Shown piece after piece: positions 54,178 through 63,744 of a stretch of 64,000 nucleotides of DNA (the stretch's first letter is position 1; each line of letters starts with the position of its first letter). The stretch lies in NCBI RefSeq assembly GCF_022869785.1, contig NZ_CP094997.1:4526001-4590000 (forward strand). Direction: 5' to 3'. A model generated the notes under the pieces. That model ran no database searches. It was given only the letters and a program-made list of their open reading frames with translations, and was not told where the DNA came from. This DNA comes from Dyadobacter chenwenxiniae. GTDB taxonomy: Bacteria > Bacteroidota > Bacteroidia > Cytophagales > Spirosomataceae. Position numbers and translations under genes: made by a program.

Positions 54178-55383
54178 CTAGCGACTTTGAGTAAATATGC
54201 GAACGCCTTTTTTGTTTCCTGTTACAATGTCCAGCAAACCGTCTTTATTAAGGTCCTCTATGGTAACATGCAATCCTACGCCCGAATCATTGTCAATCTC
54301 GTGCCTAGTCCAGCTTGGGACTTTGCCCGGCTTGTATTCAAACCAATAAATGACAGCTGGCTCAAATTCTCCCGGATCATTCCCATGGTGGGCAAAGTAT
54401 CTTTTACCCGTTACAAAATCGATGTTTCCATCGCCATTTATATCTGCGAGCGCAAGCCCATGTGTTTGTGAGAATGTGTTATCAATGCTATGGTGACGCC
54501 AGGTTGACTCACCTTTGTCATCCTTGCCCTGCTCGTGCCACCAGATGCCATAATCATGCGCCGATGCAGTCAAGACGTCGTTTAAGCCGTCACCATTCAG
54601 GTCCATCACATACATTTGCGAACAGTCTTTGCCAAGATCCGCAGGATGAAATTTCCAGTCGCCGTCTTTTGCTACTTTGGCCGGACCTTCCGCCGGGCCC
54701 TCCCACCAGCCATTTTTAACCAAAACATCTTTTCTGCCATCTCCGTTTATATCGCCGTAGCCAATGCCATGCGTGTACATATGCGTTGCAATTGTTTCAT
54801 CATTGCTAATGGTAAACTTTTCCCATTTGGTTTCTCCCTTTTTAACAGGAGCCTGCAGCCAAATCACTTTTTTAGCAGTCGGATCGTTGCCTAACAAGTC
54901 CAGACGACCATCTCCATCGATATCCACGAGCATGGGTGACTCATTCCCTACCGAAGAATGGATCACGTGTGTAGGCCAGTAACCCGCTTTGCCTTTCGGA
55001 TTTTCATGCCAGACAGACGCTTTTCCCGGCCAGTCGATCCGGATCAGGTCAATCCAGCCGTCCTGGTTTACGTCCATGGCGAAATCCAGAAATGAATCGC
55101 TGTAACCACCATTGACAATGAATGAATCGGGTTTTGCGAGTTCGTGTGCTTTCCAGCTGGGTGCTTCAAACCAGAATGCGCCTGCGAGAATGTCTTTTTT
55201 GCCATCCTTGTTCACATCGCCCATGGCCGCGCCTTCGGAAATGAATTTTTTGATTAAAACCTGCTTCTTAAATGAGACAGTCCTGTTCTTGTTCTGCTTG
55301 GTTTGCGCCTGCGAAGCAAAGCCAGAAAGCAAAAAAACCTGGATCAGGCAAAGCCATTTTAATTGAATTGCAATTGTTCTCAT
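54178..55383 (-). CDS. Secreted FG-GAP/VCBS-repeat protein
   Basis: A 401 aa exported propeller (signal ...LCLIQVFLLSGFASQAQ). Calcium-loop repeats recur: VNKDGKKDILAGAF, VNQDGWIDLIRI, IDGDGRLDLLGND, INGDGRKDVLVKNGWW, LNGDGLNDVLTAS, INGDGNIDFVTGK and LNKDGLLDIVTGN, seven blades. No sorting domain. It lies between a DUF6786-like lipoprotein and an epimerase in one operon, so a role in binding or presenting the sugar is possible. Similar in type to the protein at 32.1 kb. Confidence 0.84.
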   Translation of the reverse strand: MRTIAIQLKWLCLIQVFLLSGFASQAQTKQNKNRTVSFKKQVLIKKFISEGAAMGDVNKDGKKDILAGAFWFEAPSWKAHELAKPDSFIVNGGYSDSFLDFAMDVNQDGWIDLIRIDWPGKASVWHENPKGKAGYWPTHVIHSSVGNESPMLVDIDGDGRLDLLGNDPTAKKVIWLQAPVKKGETKWEKFTISNDETIATHMYTHGIGYGDINGDGRKDVLVKNGWWEGPAEGPAKVAKDGDWKFHPADLGKDCSQMYVMDLNGDGLNDVLTASAHDYGIWWHEQGKDDKGESTWRHHSIDNTFSQTHGLALADINGDGNIDFVTGKRYFAHHGNDPGEFEPAVIYWFEYKPGKVPSWTRHEIDNDSGVGLHVTIEDLNKDGLLDIVTGNKKGVRIFTQSR

Positions 55384-55443
55384 TTATCAAGGATTTAGAT
55401 TTCTTTATTATAAGAAGAAAAGCAAGCCAATTTTACTGCCATT

Positions 55444-56697
55444 CTATTTAAATGCAGTCGCAATATCGTACAGACTTACGCCTAAAACCCTCAGTGAAAT
55501 GGCTCCCAGCGTTTCCTTACTGCCCTCAAAATGATAAGTCCGCTGGCGATGCGTAAGCTTTTCACCTTTCCTGAGAGCCTTGGCGGGCGAGTTGGATTCC
55601 AATTCGTAAAACGGCCCCATTTGGGTGCCATCGGCCAGCTTACCGTCATTATAAGCATTAAAAGCATCGCCATCGTAGGGATCTTCATGAATTTCCCAGG
55701 TCGATTTCAGATACTTTTCTTCTGGTTTGAGGTTGTATTGAATGATGGTCAGGATGCCTTTTTCAGCATCGTAACTTCCTGCAACATTGCGGGCTGATTG
55801 GGGTGCAATGCCTATTTTACTCCTGAATTTCCCATCGGCTTTGAGATAAACCGCTGAGTCTTTCACGACAATGCGGTCGGCAGGGATTTTACCAAAATAG
55901 TCGTCGGTAAGCAAAGGTTGTTTGGAATGATGCGTCGAAAACGGCGCAATTATGACCGTTTTCTCAGTAGGCTGGAACATGCCCAAAAGCCAGATCCCTA
56001 ACATTCCTGTTTCGGGTTTCCAATCAGCATCTTTATTCGTAAGGGAATTAATGGACTCGTAAGCAACTGCTTTACAGCCTTCCAAAGACACAATGTCCAG
56101 TTCGGACATAATGGAAGCTTTGTCCAGCATCGAAATCTTGCGGTTAATTTCAACTACAAAAACAGTCCCGCTGTAATTCTCAATGATCGCATTGACCCGG
56201 AAACTAACCGAAGAACCATCCGACTCTACGGCCTGGTAAGTAACCGTATCAATGATGGCAGGCGTTTGCCAGTTGGCGAAATCGAATGTTTGCCCCTTTT
56301 TGAAATAAACAGAAAACTGGCCGCCTTCCGGTGAAAGCCAAAAGCGCTCTTCTCCGCCAAAAGCATTGATATGTGGCTGATTAGCACCACTTTCGATCAG
56401 ATCGTAATTGATCCAGCCGTAACTGTTGCCCTTACTCCCACTGGCCGTGCTGGTCATCACGCGTCCCTGATATTCAGGAATGATAATGGCTTGTGCATCA
56501 GTATTATCGGGCGCTTGAAGCACCAGCGCATTGTTATGTTTTTTCAAAAAGGCAACATCATAACCGAATGTGCCTTTTGTATCGCTATTCGTTTTTTCCA
56601 ATTTTTCTTGATCGCTTTGATTATTGCGCTGGCAAGCATTCCATGCAAAAACCGCCAGGATCAGGAGGGAAACGGAAAGATGTTTTTGCATAAACAA
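55444..56697 (-). CDS. DUF6786-like lipoprotein (galactose-mutarotase-like fold)
   Basis: A 417 aa lipoprotein (MFMQKHLSVSLLILAVFAWNAC; Cys 22). The body is all beta, resembling the mutarotase supersandwich: GRVMTSTASGSKGNSYGWIN, HINAFGGEERFWLSPEGGQF and the C-terminal HRQRTYHFEG. The 'GGEERFWLSPEGG' stretch is the most conserved-looking part and may hold the active site. Its place after rhaT suggests acting on a sugar at the cell surface or periplasm. Family assignment is from memory of the domain and not verified. Confidence 0.68.
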   Translation of the reverse strand: MFMQKHLSVSLLILAVFAWNACQRNNQSDQEKLEKTNSDTKGTFGYDVAFLKKHNNALVLQAPDNTDAQAIIIPEYQGRVMTSTASGSKGNSYGWINYDLIESGANQPHINAFGGEERFWLSPEGGQFSVYFKKGQTFDFANWQTPAIIDTVTYQAVESDGSSVSFRVNAIIENYSGTVFVVEINRKISMLDKASIMSELDIVSLEGCKAVAYESINSLTNKDADWKPETGMLGIWLLGMFQPTEKTVIIAPFSTHHSKQPLLTDDYFGKIPADRIVVKDSAVYLKADGKFRSKIGIAPQSARNVAGSYDAEKGILTIIQYNLKPEEKYLKSTWEIHEDPYDGDAFNAYNDGKLADGTQMGPFYELESNSPAKALRKGEKLTHRQRTYHFEGSKETLGAISLRVLGVSLYDIATAFK

Positions 56698-56707
56698 ACC
56701 ATTAAAA

Positions 56708-57790
56708 CTACTCTCTCAAATAGTTACCATATCCGACTATCAGCACCGACAGCACAATGACCAAAATGCCTGAAATGATCGTTGTAAGCGTTTTTTTGCT
56801 AATTCCTTTCCATTCTTTAAGGATCAATCCCCATGAATTGGCAACCAAAATGATGAAGGCCATGTGCAAAATCCATGAGCTCGGGCCATTGCCCAGCTTA
56901 CTTTCGCCCATTCCATAGAAGAAAAATTGCATAAACCAGGTTGTGCCCGCCAGTGCAGAGAAAATGTAGTTGGACAGCAGCGGCGCGCGCGAATCGGTGT
57001 AGTTTCCAAATGTTTTATTCCTCGCGTTCAGCAGCATACACCAGATAAAATTCGTTGTTAGCCCACCTAACAAAATCACGACATACGTCACATTGTTTTG
57101 GAATAAAAACTCTCCCTGATCCGGGTTAAGTGCTTTCCAGGCTGCATTAGCCTCTTCCGCCATCACCTTTCCGGCGTCAATTCCAAATGCAAAACAAGCG
57201 CTCAAAACCCCCGAAATGATTGAAACCGTTAAGCCAAGGCCGATTTTGAATTCTGTTTTATCATCTGCCTTATAACCCGATCTTTTGAGGTCGGCATCCT
57301 TCATTGCGCCAGCCTTTCCGCAGATAATAATGCCGATCACGCAAACGAGCAAACCGAGCAAAACCATTTGCCCCCAGCTGTTTGTAAACAAATCTGAAAT
57401 GGTGTCTTTTCCAGGTCTGGGTGAAAATTGATAGTATATAGAAGGAATTAATGCGCCAAAAACGGAGCAAAGCCCGAGAATGATGGAACTCCCAAGCGAA
57501 ACGCCGAGATAACGGACTCCTAATCCGTAAGTCAGCCCGCCTATGCCCCACAAAACGCCAAAAATATAGGTTATTAATAAAATACCCCCATCGGTGGCGG
57601 CGATAATGTCAGTGAAACCCGGAATGGTTAAATAGGCTGCCAGCGGCGGCACGATGAGCCAGGAAAACAGCCCGCCTACGATCCAATAGGATTCCCAGGC
57701 CCAGCCTTTGACTTGTTTGTATGGAATGTAAAAACTGCCGGAAGCAAAACCGCCAATAAAATGGAAAATTACGCCGAGAAGAGCTTGCAT
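56708..57790 (-). CDS. rhaT: L-rhamnose/proton symporter-type transporter
   Basis: A 360 aa inner-membrane carrier with ten predicted segments. The N-terminus LLGVIFHFIGGFASGSFYIP and GGLTYGLGVRYLGVSLGSSI are RhaT signatures; W-rich KGWAWESYWIVGG fits the family. It imports L-rhamnose or a similar deoxysugar with H+. It is first in a tight leftward set of four genes and follows a T9SS-exported VCBS protein by 48 nt. No rhaABD genes are in the window. Confidence 0.9.
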   Translation of the reverse strand: MQALLGVIFHFIGGFASGSFYIPYKQVKGWAWESYWIVGGLFSWLIVPPLAAYLTIPGFTDIIAATDGGILLITYIFGVLWGIGGLTYGLGVRYLGVSLGSSIILGLCSVFGALIPSIYYQFSPRPGKDTISDLFTNSWGQMVLLGLLVCVIGIIICGKAGAMKDADLKRSGYKADDKTEFKIGLGLTVSIISGVLSACFAFGIDAGKVMAEEANAAWKALNPDQGEFLFQNNVTYVVILLGGLTTNFIWCMLLNARNKTFGNYTDSRAPLLSNYIFSALAGTTWFMQFFFYGMGESKLGNGPSSWILHMAFIILVANSWGLILKEWKGISKKTLTTIISGILVIVLSVLIVGYGNYLRE

Positions 57791-57838
57791 GAAAATGAAT
57801 TTTACCCTTGTAAGTGCTTTACTGCGGCTATCTACTTG

Positions 57839-60088
57839 CTAATTCGCCACCATCACTTTTCGCACCACACGGCTGTTACCGGATTTCAATTCAATCAGAT
57901 ATAGCCCGGTCGGCCAGAGTTCCGTGATGATTTCCTGCTCGATATTCGCATTCAGCTTTTGATCCCGGACGATTTTCCTGCCGCTTACACTGACAATGTC
58001 AAACGTTGCTGGTTTTGAGGATTTGATCTTTAAATAACGGGCTGCCGGATTTGGAAATACATTTACTATTGGCCCAGCTGCTGGTTCGTTGGCCGTAATG
58101 GTCACAGGCACAATGTTCGTCAGTAACCTGAGCCCGCCCGCATTGCTGCCAATAGCGATATCCGGTTTTTTATCACCGTTATAATCGCCAGCGGTCACTG
58201 CGAGATAATTGCCGAATAAGGGCGCAGATGCTTTGCCGTTTTGTTCCACCAGCGATGTTTCCCGATCCGTCCACTTGCCCCATTCCGCGCCGTGAAAAAG
58301 GCGGATATTGCCTGTGTGATCCGCAGTAATAACATCTGCACGGCCGTCGAGGTCAAAATCGGCTACGGCCAGTTGCGGTGAACGGCCTTCGAAACTAATG
58401 GCAACGCCTGCAAAAGCATCGCTTTCCAGCTTGAATGTGAACTGCTTGCTGGTTGATGTGTTGGTATAATAATAAAGATTTCCCTGCGTCTTACCCACCA
58501 GCAGATCCAAGTCGCCGTCGCCGTCCACATCGTAAAAGTGAGGCGAATCGCCTGTCTGAGATTCTGCGGGCATGGCAATGGTCACGGCATCGGCCAGGTT
58601 CAATTGGGGTGCGGCACCTGTGGGCGCTTTGTTAGGGATGTAGCGATATTCAAGTTTTAATGTTGTAGTCGAAGTGGCTGCGAAACCCAGATCCGCGACG
58701 CCATCACCATTGAAATCAGCCCATTGCGGCTTAATGTTGTAAACTGCGATGGCGGATGCCAGATTGAGATAATTTTCCGACTCGACTTCATATGCCGGCG
58801 CTGTGTTATTTCCGGTATTTTTCAAAAGCCAGAAACCTCCTTTGAAACCCGTCTGGCCGGGGATTCCGCCAGTGCCGATGAGCACATCCAGGTCGCCGTC
58901 ACCGTCAATATCAAAAAACGAAGGCGCTGCATTTTCCCCAACGTCCAGCATTTGATCCTGTAAGAAATTCTTTTTTGCCAATTTAAAATCTGGCTTTGTA
59001 TCCGTTCCTGCGTTGCGATAAAACCAACCGGAAGACTTGAAATCGGTGAGATTACCATCATTCGAGGGCACATTGGGAGCGATGAGCAGGTCTTTTTTTC
59101 CATCAAAATCCACATCTTCCATAAATGCTGCCGGGAAAATGTGAAGAAGCACCGGGTTAACCGCCGGATAAGTGTTGGTGTAAGCTGTAAAATTGCCAAT
59201 AAGGCCTGCCGCGGAATTGGTTAAAAATGAAATGTGCTCGTTGCTGACGTGGCCGACCAAAAGATCTTTTTTACCATCCCCATTCAGGTCCTGCAACAAA
59301 ATAGAATTTCCCGCATGCATTTCGCGGTTACCCGACTTAACAGTCACACCGCAATCCAGCCCGAAATCGAAACCCTCGTTCGCGCCTTTGTGAAAATTTC
59401 CCCAGCAATCACCATTACGCTGAAAAACAGGACTTTGGGCACTACCCAGACTATCCGGCTTGCCGAATTTCTCCATGCTTAAATTCTGGTGCAGCTCAAT
59501 GTAATTTCCGGAAAAATCAAACAGCAACAAGTCCAGATCGCCATCGTCATCCACATCCACAATGCCCGGAATGTCCGTTCCTGAAACCTGCAAATTGATA
59601 TTTCCCGAAAAACCCTTGGTATAAAGCACTTCCTGCATTTGCCTGAATGTCCAGGATTGCGCGGTTTTCACTTGCCTGTAAACGCTGACCCCTAACGATG
59701 TGCTCGTAAAAAGGTCCTTGTGGCCGTCGCCGTCATAATCCGCCAGGATCATCCAGTTATCCGCTTTCGGGAAAAGGGATTCGTAATAAGGTGTGTGAAT
59801 AAATGTCTTTTTGCCTGGATTAAGCGGATCGGCTGCGGCCAGGAATGTAGTGATTTTGCTGTTGGTCCGGTCATATACGACCAAATCTTCGTCTGCGTCA
59901 TTGTTCAGGTGCATTTTCAGGAACTGCGAAGCATTAAGGCCGCCAGCCCAGGGGTTGGTCAGTTTCGCACCTTTGGAATTTACGCTGGTCAGTGTGTCAA
60001 TTTTGAACCACGACTTTTGTGAAAAAGCATTTGAAAGCGTTACAATGGAAAAAATGAAGAGTAAAAAGGAGGTAAATTTCGTTCGCAT
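57839..60088 (-). CDS. T9SS-exported VCBS/FG-GAP repeat protein
   Basis: A 749 aa protein when started at ATG 60088 (signal RTKFTSFLLFIFSIVTLSNA); the frame is open further upstream to 60202 but that part is not signal-like. Many calcium loops recur (DYDGDGHKDLFTSTSLG, VDDDGDLDLLLFD, LNGDGKKDLLVGHV, VDFDGKKDLLIAPN, IDGDGDLDVLIGTGG, FNGDGVADLGFAAT, VDGDGDLDLLVGKTQG, FDLDGRADVITAD). The end is a sorting domain: VNVFPNPAARYLKIKSSKPA ... GLYLIELKSGNSRVVRKVMV. Surface or secreted binding protein. Divergent from murF. Confidence 0.85.
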   Translation of the reverse strand: MRTKFTSFLLFIFSIVTLSNAFSQKSWFKIDTLTSVNSKGAKLTNPWAGGLNASQFLKMHLNNDADEDLVVYDRTNSKITTFLAAADPLNPGKKTFIHTPYYESLFPKADNWMILADYDGDGHKDLFTSTSLGVSVYRQVKTAQSWTFRQMQEVLYTKGFSGNINLQVSGTDIPGIVDVDDDGDLDLLLFDFSGNYIELHQNLSMEKFGKPDSLGSAQSPVFQRNGDCWGNFHKGANEGFDFGLDCGVTVKSGNREMHAGNSILLQDLNGDGKKDLLVGHVSNEHISFLTNSAAGLIGNFTAYTNTYPAVNPVLLHIFPAAFMEDVDFDGKKDLLIAPNVPSNDGNLTDFKSSGWFYRNAGTDTKPDFKLAKKNFLQDQMLDVGENAAPSFFDIDGDGDLDVLIGTGGIPGQTGFKGGFWLLKNTGNNTAPAYEVESENYLNLASAIAVYNIKPQWADFNGDGVADLGFAATSTTTLKLEYRYIPNKAPTGAAPQLNLADAVTIAMPAESQTGDSPHFYDVDGDGDLDLLVGKTQGNLYYYTNTSTSKQFTFKLESDAFAGVAISFEGRSPQLAVADFDLDGRADVITADHTGNIRLFHGAEWGKWTDRETSLVEQNGKASAPLFGNYLAVTAGDYNGDKKPDIAIGSNAGGLRLLTNIVPVTITANEPAAGPIVNVFPNPAARYLKIKSSKPATFDIVSVSGRKIVRDQKLNANIEQEIITELWPTGLYLIELKSGNSRVVRKVMVAN

Positions 60089-60205
60089 CGTTGAGGAATA
60101 ATCTATTAGTTTTGCAGGTCCTGCGCGAAGCCGCACCTCGCTTATTTTTGGCTTTTTAAACCTAACGAAATAAGCGCTTATAACTTTATAATGATTTGAC
60201 ATTTC

Positions 60206-61510
60206 ATGTATACTTCAACCGAAACGCTCTACAACTACTTCCAAACCGGCGCCACCATTGCTACCGACACCCGCAAAATCAGCGATGGATGCCTTTTTTT
60301 TGCGTTGAAAGGCGAAAATTTTGATGGCAACCAATTCGCGGCGGAAGCATTGAAGAAAGGTGCCGCCTATGCCGTCGTCGATGATCCGGAAGTGGTTGCC
60401 AACGAGCAGTTTTTACTGGTTGAAAATGTGCTGGAAGCATTGCAGGATTTGGCACGGCATCACCGCAAAACATTCACATTTCCGGTAATTGCCTTAACCG
60501 GCTCGAACGGAAAAACCACAACAAAGGAACTGGTTGCAAAGGTGTTATCTATGAAATATAACACTTACGCAACCAAGGGCAATCTGAACAACCATATTGG
60601 CGTGCCGCTTTCGATCCTGTCTATTGATCCGGCCAAACACGAAATGGCGGTGATAGAAATGGGCGCAAACCATCAGCAAGAAATTGCGCTGCTCAGCACT
60701 ATTGCCATTCCCACACACGGATTGATTACCAACATTGGCAAGGCTCATCTGGAAGGTTTCGGAGGGATAACGGGCATTATGAAGGGAAAAGGAGAGCTTT
60801 TTGATTTTCTTTCCAAGAAGAAAGGCACTGTTTTCGTGAACACGACAGATGATGTGGTGATGGAAATGGCCAGCAAACGCCGGGCATTTGGGGAAATCGT
60901 TTTTTATTGCTCGGAGAATAGTGCGGTTAATCCGGTTTTGATGCAGGAAAGTCCTTTTGTAATTTATCAAATCAATGGAAAAACGGTTTCCACGCAACTG
61001 ACGGGCGGCTACAACTTCAATAATATGTGCGCTGCGTTGGCCATTGGAAAGCATTTTGGCGTTGAAGATAGTGATGCTAACGAGGCCGTAGCAACGTATA
61101 AGCCGGATAATAACCGGTCGCAGATCGTTAAGAAGGGCAGCAATACGGTGATTATGGATGCTTACAATGCCAATCCCTCCTCCATGTCAGCCGCTGTCGC
61201 CAACTTCGCGAGCATTGATGCGCCGAAAAAAATGCTGATCCTGGGTGATATGTTCGAGCTGGGAGCCGCTGCGCCTGAGGAACATCTGGAACTGGGCAAA
61301 CAGATTGCAGACTATAAATTTGATATTGTGATCCTGGCGGGCAGCCTTATGCAACACGCACTGCCTGCTCTCCCGAAGGCTTATTACTTTCCTGATAAAT
61401 TTTCACTGCACAACTGGGTGATGGACAACCCGCAGGAAAATACATACATTCTCATTAAAGGCTCACGTGGAATGGCACTAGAAACTGTACTGAACCTGAT
61501 GCCCGAATGA
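60206..61510 (+). CDS. murF: UDP-MurNAc-tripeptide--D-alanyl-D-alanine ligase
   Basis: Adds D-Ala-D-Ala to complete the peptidoglycan pentapeptide precursor. The ATP-binding loop TGSNGKTTTKELVAKVL lies near residue 104; EMGANHQQEI, TNIGKAHLEGFGG (Mur ligase signatures) and MDAYNANPSSMSAAV follow. At 434 aa it is normal for MurF. It is divergent from the VCBS protein with 117 nt between start codons. Other mur genes are not in the window. Confidence 0.95.
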   Translation: MYTSTETLYNYFQTGATIATDTRKISDGCLFFALKGENFDGNQFAAEALKKGAAYAVVDDPEVVANEQFLLVENVLEALQDLARHHRKTFTFPVIALTGSNGKTTTKELVAKVLSMKYNTYATKGNLNNHIGVPLSILSIDPAKHEMAVIEMGANHQQEIALLSTIAIPTHGLITNIGKAHLEGFGGITGIMKGKGELFDFLSKKKGTVFVNTTDDVVMEMASKRRAFGEIVFYCSENSAVNPVLMQESPFVIYQINGKTVSTQLTGGYNFNNMCAALAIGKHFGVEDSDANEAVATYKPDNNRSQIVKKGSNTVIMDAYNANPSSMSAAVANFASIDAPKKMLILGDMFELGAAAPEEHLELGKQIADYKFDIVILAGSLMQHALPALPKAYYFPDKFSLHNWVMDNPQENTYILIKGSRGMALETVLNLMPE

Positions 61511-61658
61511 GATTTATAATTTAAGTAATTATTAGTTTAATTATATTGGTCGAATCTATTCGATTATTGACAAAACTGATAACTATCAGTTTTTGATAAA
61601 TAAAATCAAATTCATTTGATTCCAACAACTCTTTCTTTTTATAGTACCAACCCAAAAG

Positions 61659-61689
61659 TTGCCTGGCGCAAGCTCCATTTGTAGTTTTG
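61659..61689 (+). promoter_or_regulatory. Bacteroidota-type promoter of ahpC
   Basis: TAGTTTTG at 61682-61689 matches TAnnTTTG; TTG at 61659-61661 is 20 nt upstream. The ahpC start is 40 nt further. No OxyR-type palindrome was recognised. Confidence 0.7.
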
Positions 61690-61728
61690 TAACACAAAAA
61701 AGTACAAATTACAAACCAACGCACAATC

Positions 61729-62280
61729 ATGGCAAATAGACTTTTATCCGTGGGATCAACATTCCCTGAGTTCAAAAAAACATCTGTTGTTTCTCTTGAA
61801 AAAGGAAATGAATTCTACGATATTACCTCAGAAGATCACAAAAATGCTGAAAAGTGGATGGTGATGTTCTGGTGGCCTAAAGACTTCACTTTCGTGTGCC
61901 CTACCGAGATCGCTGAGTTTGGAAAGCACGTTGAAGACTTCGCTGACCGCGATACAATGTTGATCGGCGCTTCTACTGACAGCGAGTTTGTTCACCTGGC
62001 GTGGCGCAAAAACCATGACGATCTTCGCGACCTGCAATTCCCGATGCTGGCGGATACTTCTAAGTCTCTTGCAGAAGAGCTTGGTATACTTGAAGCAAAC
62101 GAAAAAATCGCTTACCGTGTAACTTATATCGTTGACCCACAAGGAATTATTCGCTGGGTAAGTGTAAACGACCTTTCTGTTGGCCGCAATGTAAACGAAG
62201 TGATCCGCGTTTTGGATGCTTTGCAAACGGACGAACTTTGCCCTTGCAACTGGGTTAAAGGAGAGGCAACATTAGCATAA
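61729..62280 (+). CDS. ahpC: Peroxiredoxin AhpC, AhpD-dependent type
   Basis: A 2-Cys peroxiredoxin reducing H2O2, organic peroxides and probably peroxynitrite. C57 in FTFVCPTEI is the peroxidatic Cys; the C-terminal ELCPCNW provides C171 and C173, the arrangement of mycobacterial AhpC, which uses AhpD rather than AhpF. PMLADTSKSLAEELG and YIVDPQGIIRW are typical. The following gene is AhpD-like, confirming the pairing. Length 183 aa. Confidence 0.94.
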   Translation: MANRLLSVGSTFPEFKKTSVVSLEKGNEFYDITSEDHKNAEKWMVMFWWPKDFTFVCPTEIAEFGKHVEDFADRDTMLIGASTDSEFVHLAWRKNHDDLRDLQFPMLADTSKSLAEELGILEANEKIAYRVTYIVDPQGIIRWVSVNDLSVGRNVNEVIRVLDALQTDELCPCNWVKGEATLA

Positions 62281-62291
62281 TCACAACCAAA

Positions 62292-62882
62292 ATGTATCCA
62301 TTCGCAACAACAGGAAATACAAAAGATTCCCTGTATAAAGAAGTGAACCTGCCAGCCGAATTTGAAAGCGTGCTGATCAACAAGCTGGCAGCTCTGGACC
62401 ACCGTTATCTCAAAGATTTGAAGATCAACGTTGGAAATGTGTTGAAATCGCAAACATTAAACCGCAAAGAGGCACTTTTGATCGCACTTTCTGTGGCAGT
62501 TAACGAGAAAAACGCAGCGCTGATCGCCGCGCTCGAAGAATTGGCAGCAGCAGAAGGCGCTGACGAAAAAGAAATCGCGGAAGTAACAGCCTGTGTTTCT
62601 TTGATGAATGCGAACAATGTGTTCTATCGTTTCAGGCATTTCATGCACAAAGAATTCTATGATAATGCTCCTGCCGGAATCAAAATGAGCATTATGGTAA
62701 ACCCTGTCCTGGGCAAAGAATTTTTTGAACTGCTTAGTCTCGTAGTTTCTGCATTAAACGGTTGTGAAATGTGCGTAACCTCACACGAACAATCCGTGCT
62801 GAACCATGGTGGAACACCTGCGCGTATTTTCGATGCGGTTAGGGTTGGTGCGATTTTTAAAAGCTTTACTGTATTGATATGA
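62292..62882 (+). CDS. ahpD: AhpD-like alkylhydroperoxidase (carboxymuconolactone decarboxylase family)
   Basis: A 196 aa helical protein with the AhpD centre C158-x-x-C161-x-x-x-H165 (GCEMCVTSHEQSV). AhpD relays electrons from lipoylated dihydrolipoamide succinyltransferase to AhpC in mycobacteria; the same role is inferred here. It starts 11 nt after ahpC. The palindrome of family 2 follows 5 nt after the stop. Confidence 0.92.
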   Translation: MYPFATTGNTKDSLYKEVNLPAEFESVLINKLAALDHRYLKDLKINVGNVLKSQTLNRKEALLIALSVAVNEKNAALIAALEELAAAEGADEKEIAEVTACVSLMNANNVFYRFRHFMHKEFYDNAPAGIKMSIMVNPVLGKEFFELLSLVVSALNGCEMCVTSHEQSVLNHGGTPARIFDAVRVGAIFKSFTVLI

Positions 62883-62887
62883 ATTAA

Positions 62888-62920
62888 AAACTTACCAAGT
62901 CTTGAAGACTTGGTAAGTTT
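62888..62920. repeat. Dispersed palindrome, family 2, copy 2
   Basis: Perfect 15-bp arms at 62888-62902 and 62906-62920 around TGA; shares CCAAGTCT-N3-AGACTTGG with 27537-27569. It lies between convergent genes, before a separate conventional terminator. Confidence 0.85.
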
Positions 62921-62957
62921 GCACTACTACTCTTTACTCCGTACTCTTTAAGGTGCC

Positions 62958-62988
62958 AGACTTGCTAAAACCAAGCAAGTCTTTTTTA
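62958..62988 (+). terminator. Terminator of ahpCD
   Basis: AGACTTGCT (62958-62966) and AGCAAGTCT (62974-62982) pair, followed by TTTTTT. It reaches to the stop codon of the convergent lipoprotein. Confidence 0.85.
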
Positions 62989-63744
62989 TTCCGAATAGCT
63001 GATAAAGGCAATGTTATTCCCCCACATGGTGTGCGGTTCGAAATCAATCGTGAGTTCATCCGTGTATTCATCTTCAGAAAAATGCTTTCTCAGCTTTAAC
63101 GGTATTTCCCCAGCTTCTCCGTTGTAATAAGCTGTCATTATATATCTGCCTAAAGGAATATCAACCAGTTTGCCATAATCATTCGTGTAAGGCTTCCCAT
63201 GCTTCATTTTGAGCGTTTTCCCCTTTGAGCCGTCGATCAGATTTCCAACCGGGACGAGCGTAAATTCGATATTCTCTGAGTCATAGACAGCGCTCATCAC
63301 GTCTTTATTGACCTCAATGGTAACACCATAATAACCTTGCGCCTCAATCGGTCGCCTGCCAGTCAGCTTCCACTGAAAATTCCGCACGGCCCCATCAATG
63401 CTGAATGCTTCATACACATCGGGGTCAAGGTCAAATTCGTATTCCCGGCCATTGTATTTCTTTACAATGTGTGCTGAGGCCATAAAAGTGCCGACTTTTG
63501 GTAACTGGATCTTGTAATTACCATTCTCATCCGAGCTTCCAATCGAATAGGAAGCATGAATCATCGTGTTGTCAACCACCACTTTTACGCCCTGCATCGG
63601 GGACCCGTCTGTGTTGGTGACCTTTCCGGTTGCATAACCTTCTTCCAGGCCTGCCTCATCCGGCGAAGGCCCGTCGGTGTCATGGCAGGCCATGGCGATC
63701 AGCATAATGCAGGCCCATTGAAGCAATAGGGAAATGCGCTTCAT
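62986..63744 (-). CDS. Lipoprotein with carboxypeptidase-regulatory-like domain
   Basis: A 252 aa lipoprotein (signal ...LLQWACIMLIAMAC; lipobox Cys 20). The first 100 residues form a regulatory-like beta-sandwich (ATGKVTNTDGSPMQGVKVVV, SSDENGNYKIQLPKVGTF), the usual peptide-like repeat in Bacteroidota surface proteins. The remainder is beta-rich with no known motif. Its ATG overlaps the TGA of the upstream gene (ATGA), so the two are translationally coupled. Confidence 0.8.
   Translation of the reverse strand: MKRISLLLQWACIMLIAMACHDTDGPSPDEAGLEEGYATGKVTNTDGSPMQGVKVVVDNTMIHASYSIGSSDENGNYKIQLPKVGTFMASAHIVKKYNGREYEFDLDPDVYEAFSIDGAVRNFQWKLTGRRPIEAQGYYGVTIEVNKDVMSAVYDSENIEFTLVPVGNLIDGSKGKTLKMKHGKPYTNDYGKLVDIPLGRYIMTAYYNGEAGEIPLKLRKHFSEDEYTDELTIDFEPHTMWGNNIAFISYSE

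Noticed and set aside
61521..61775. 84-codon leftward frame over the ahpC promoter and start
   Set aside because: Overlaps a strong promoter and ahpC; no homology.
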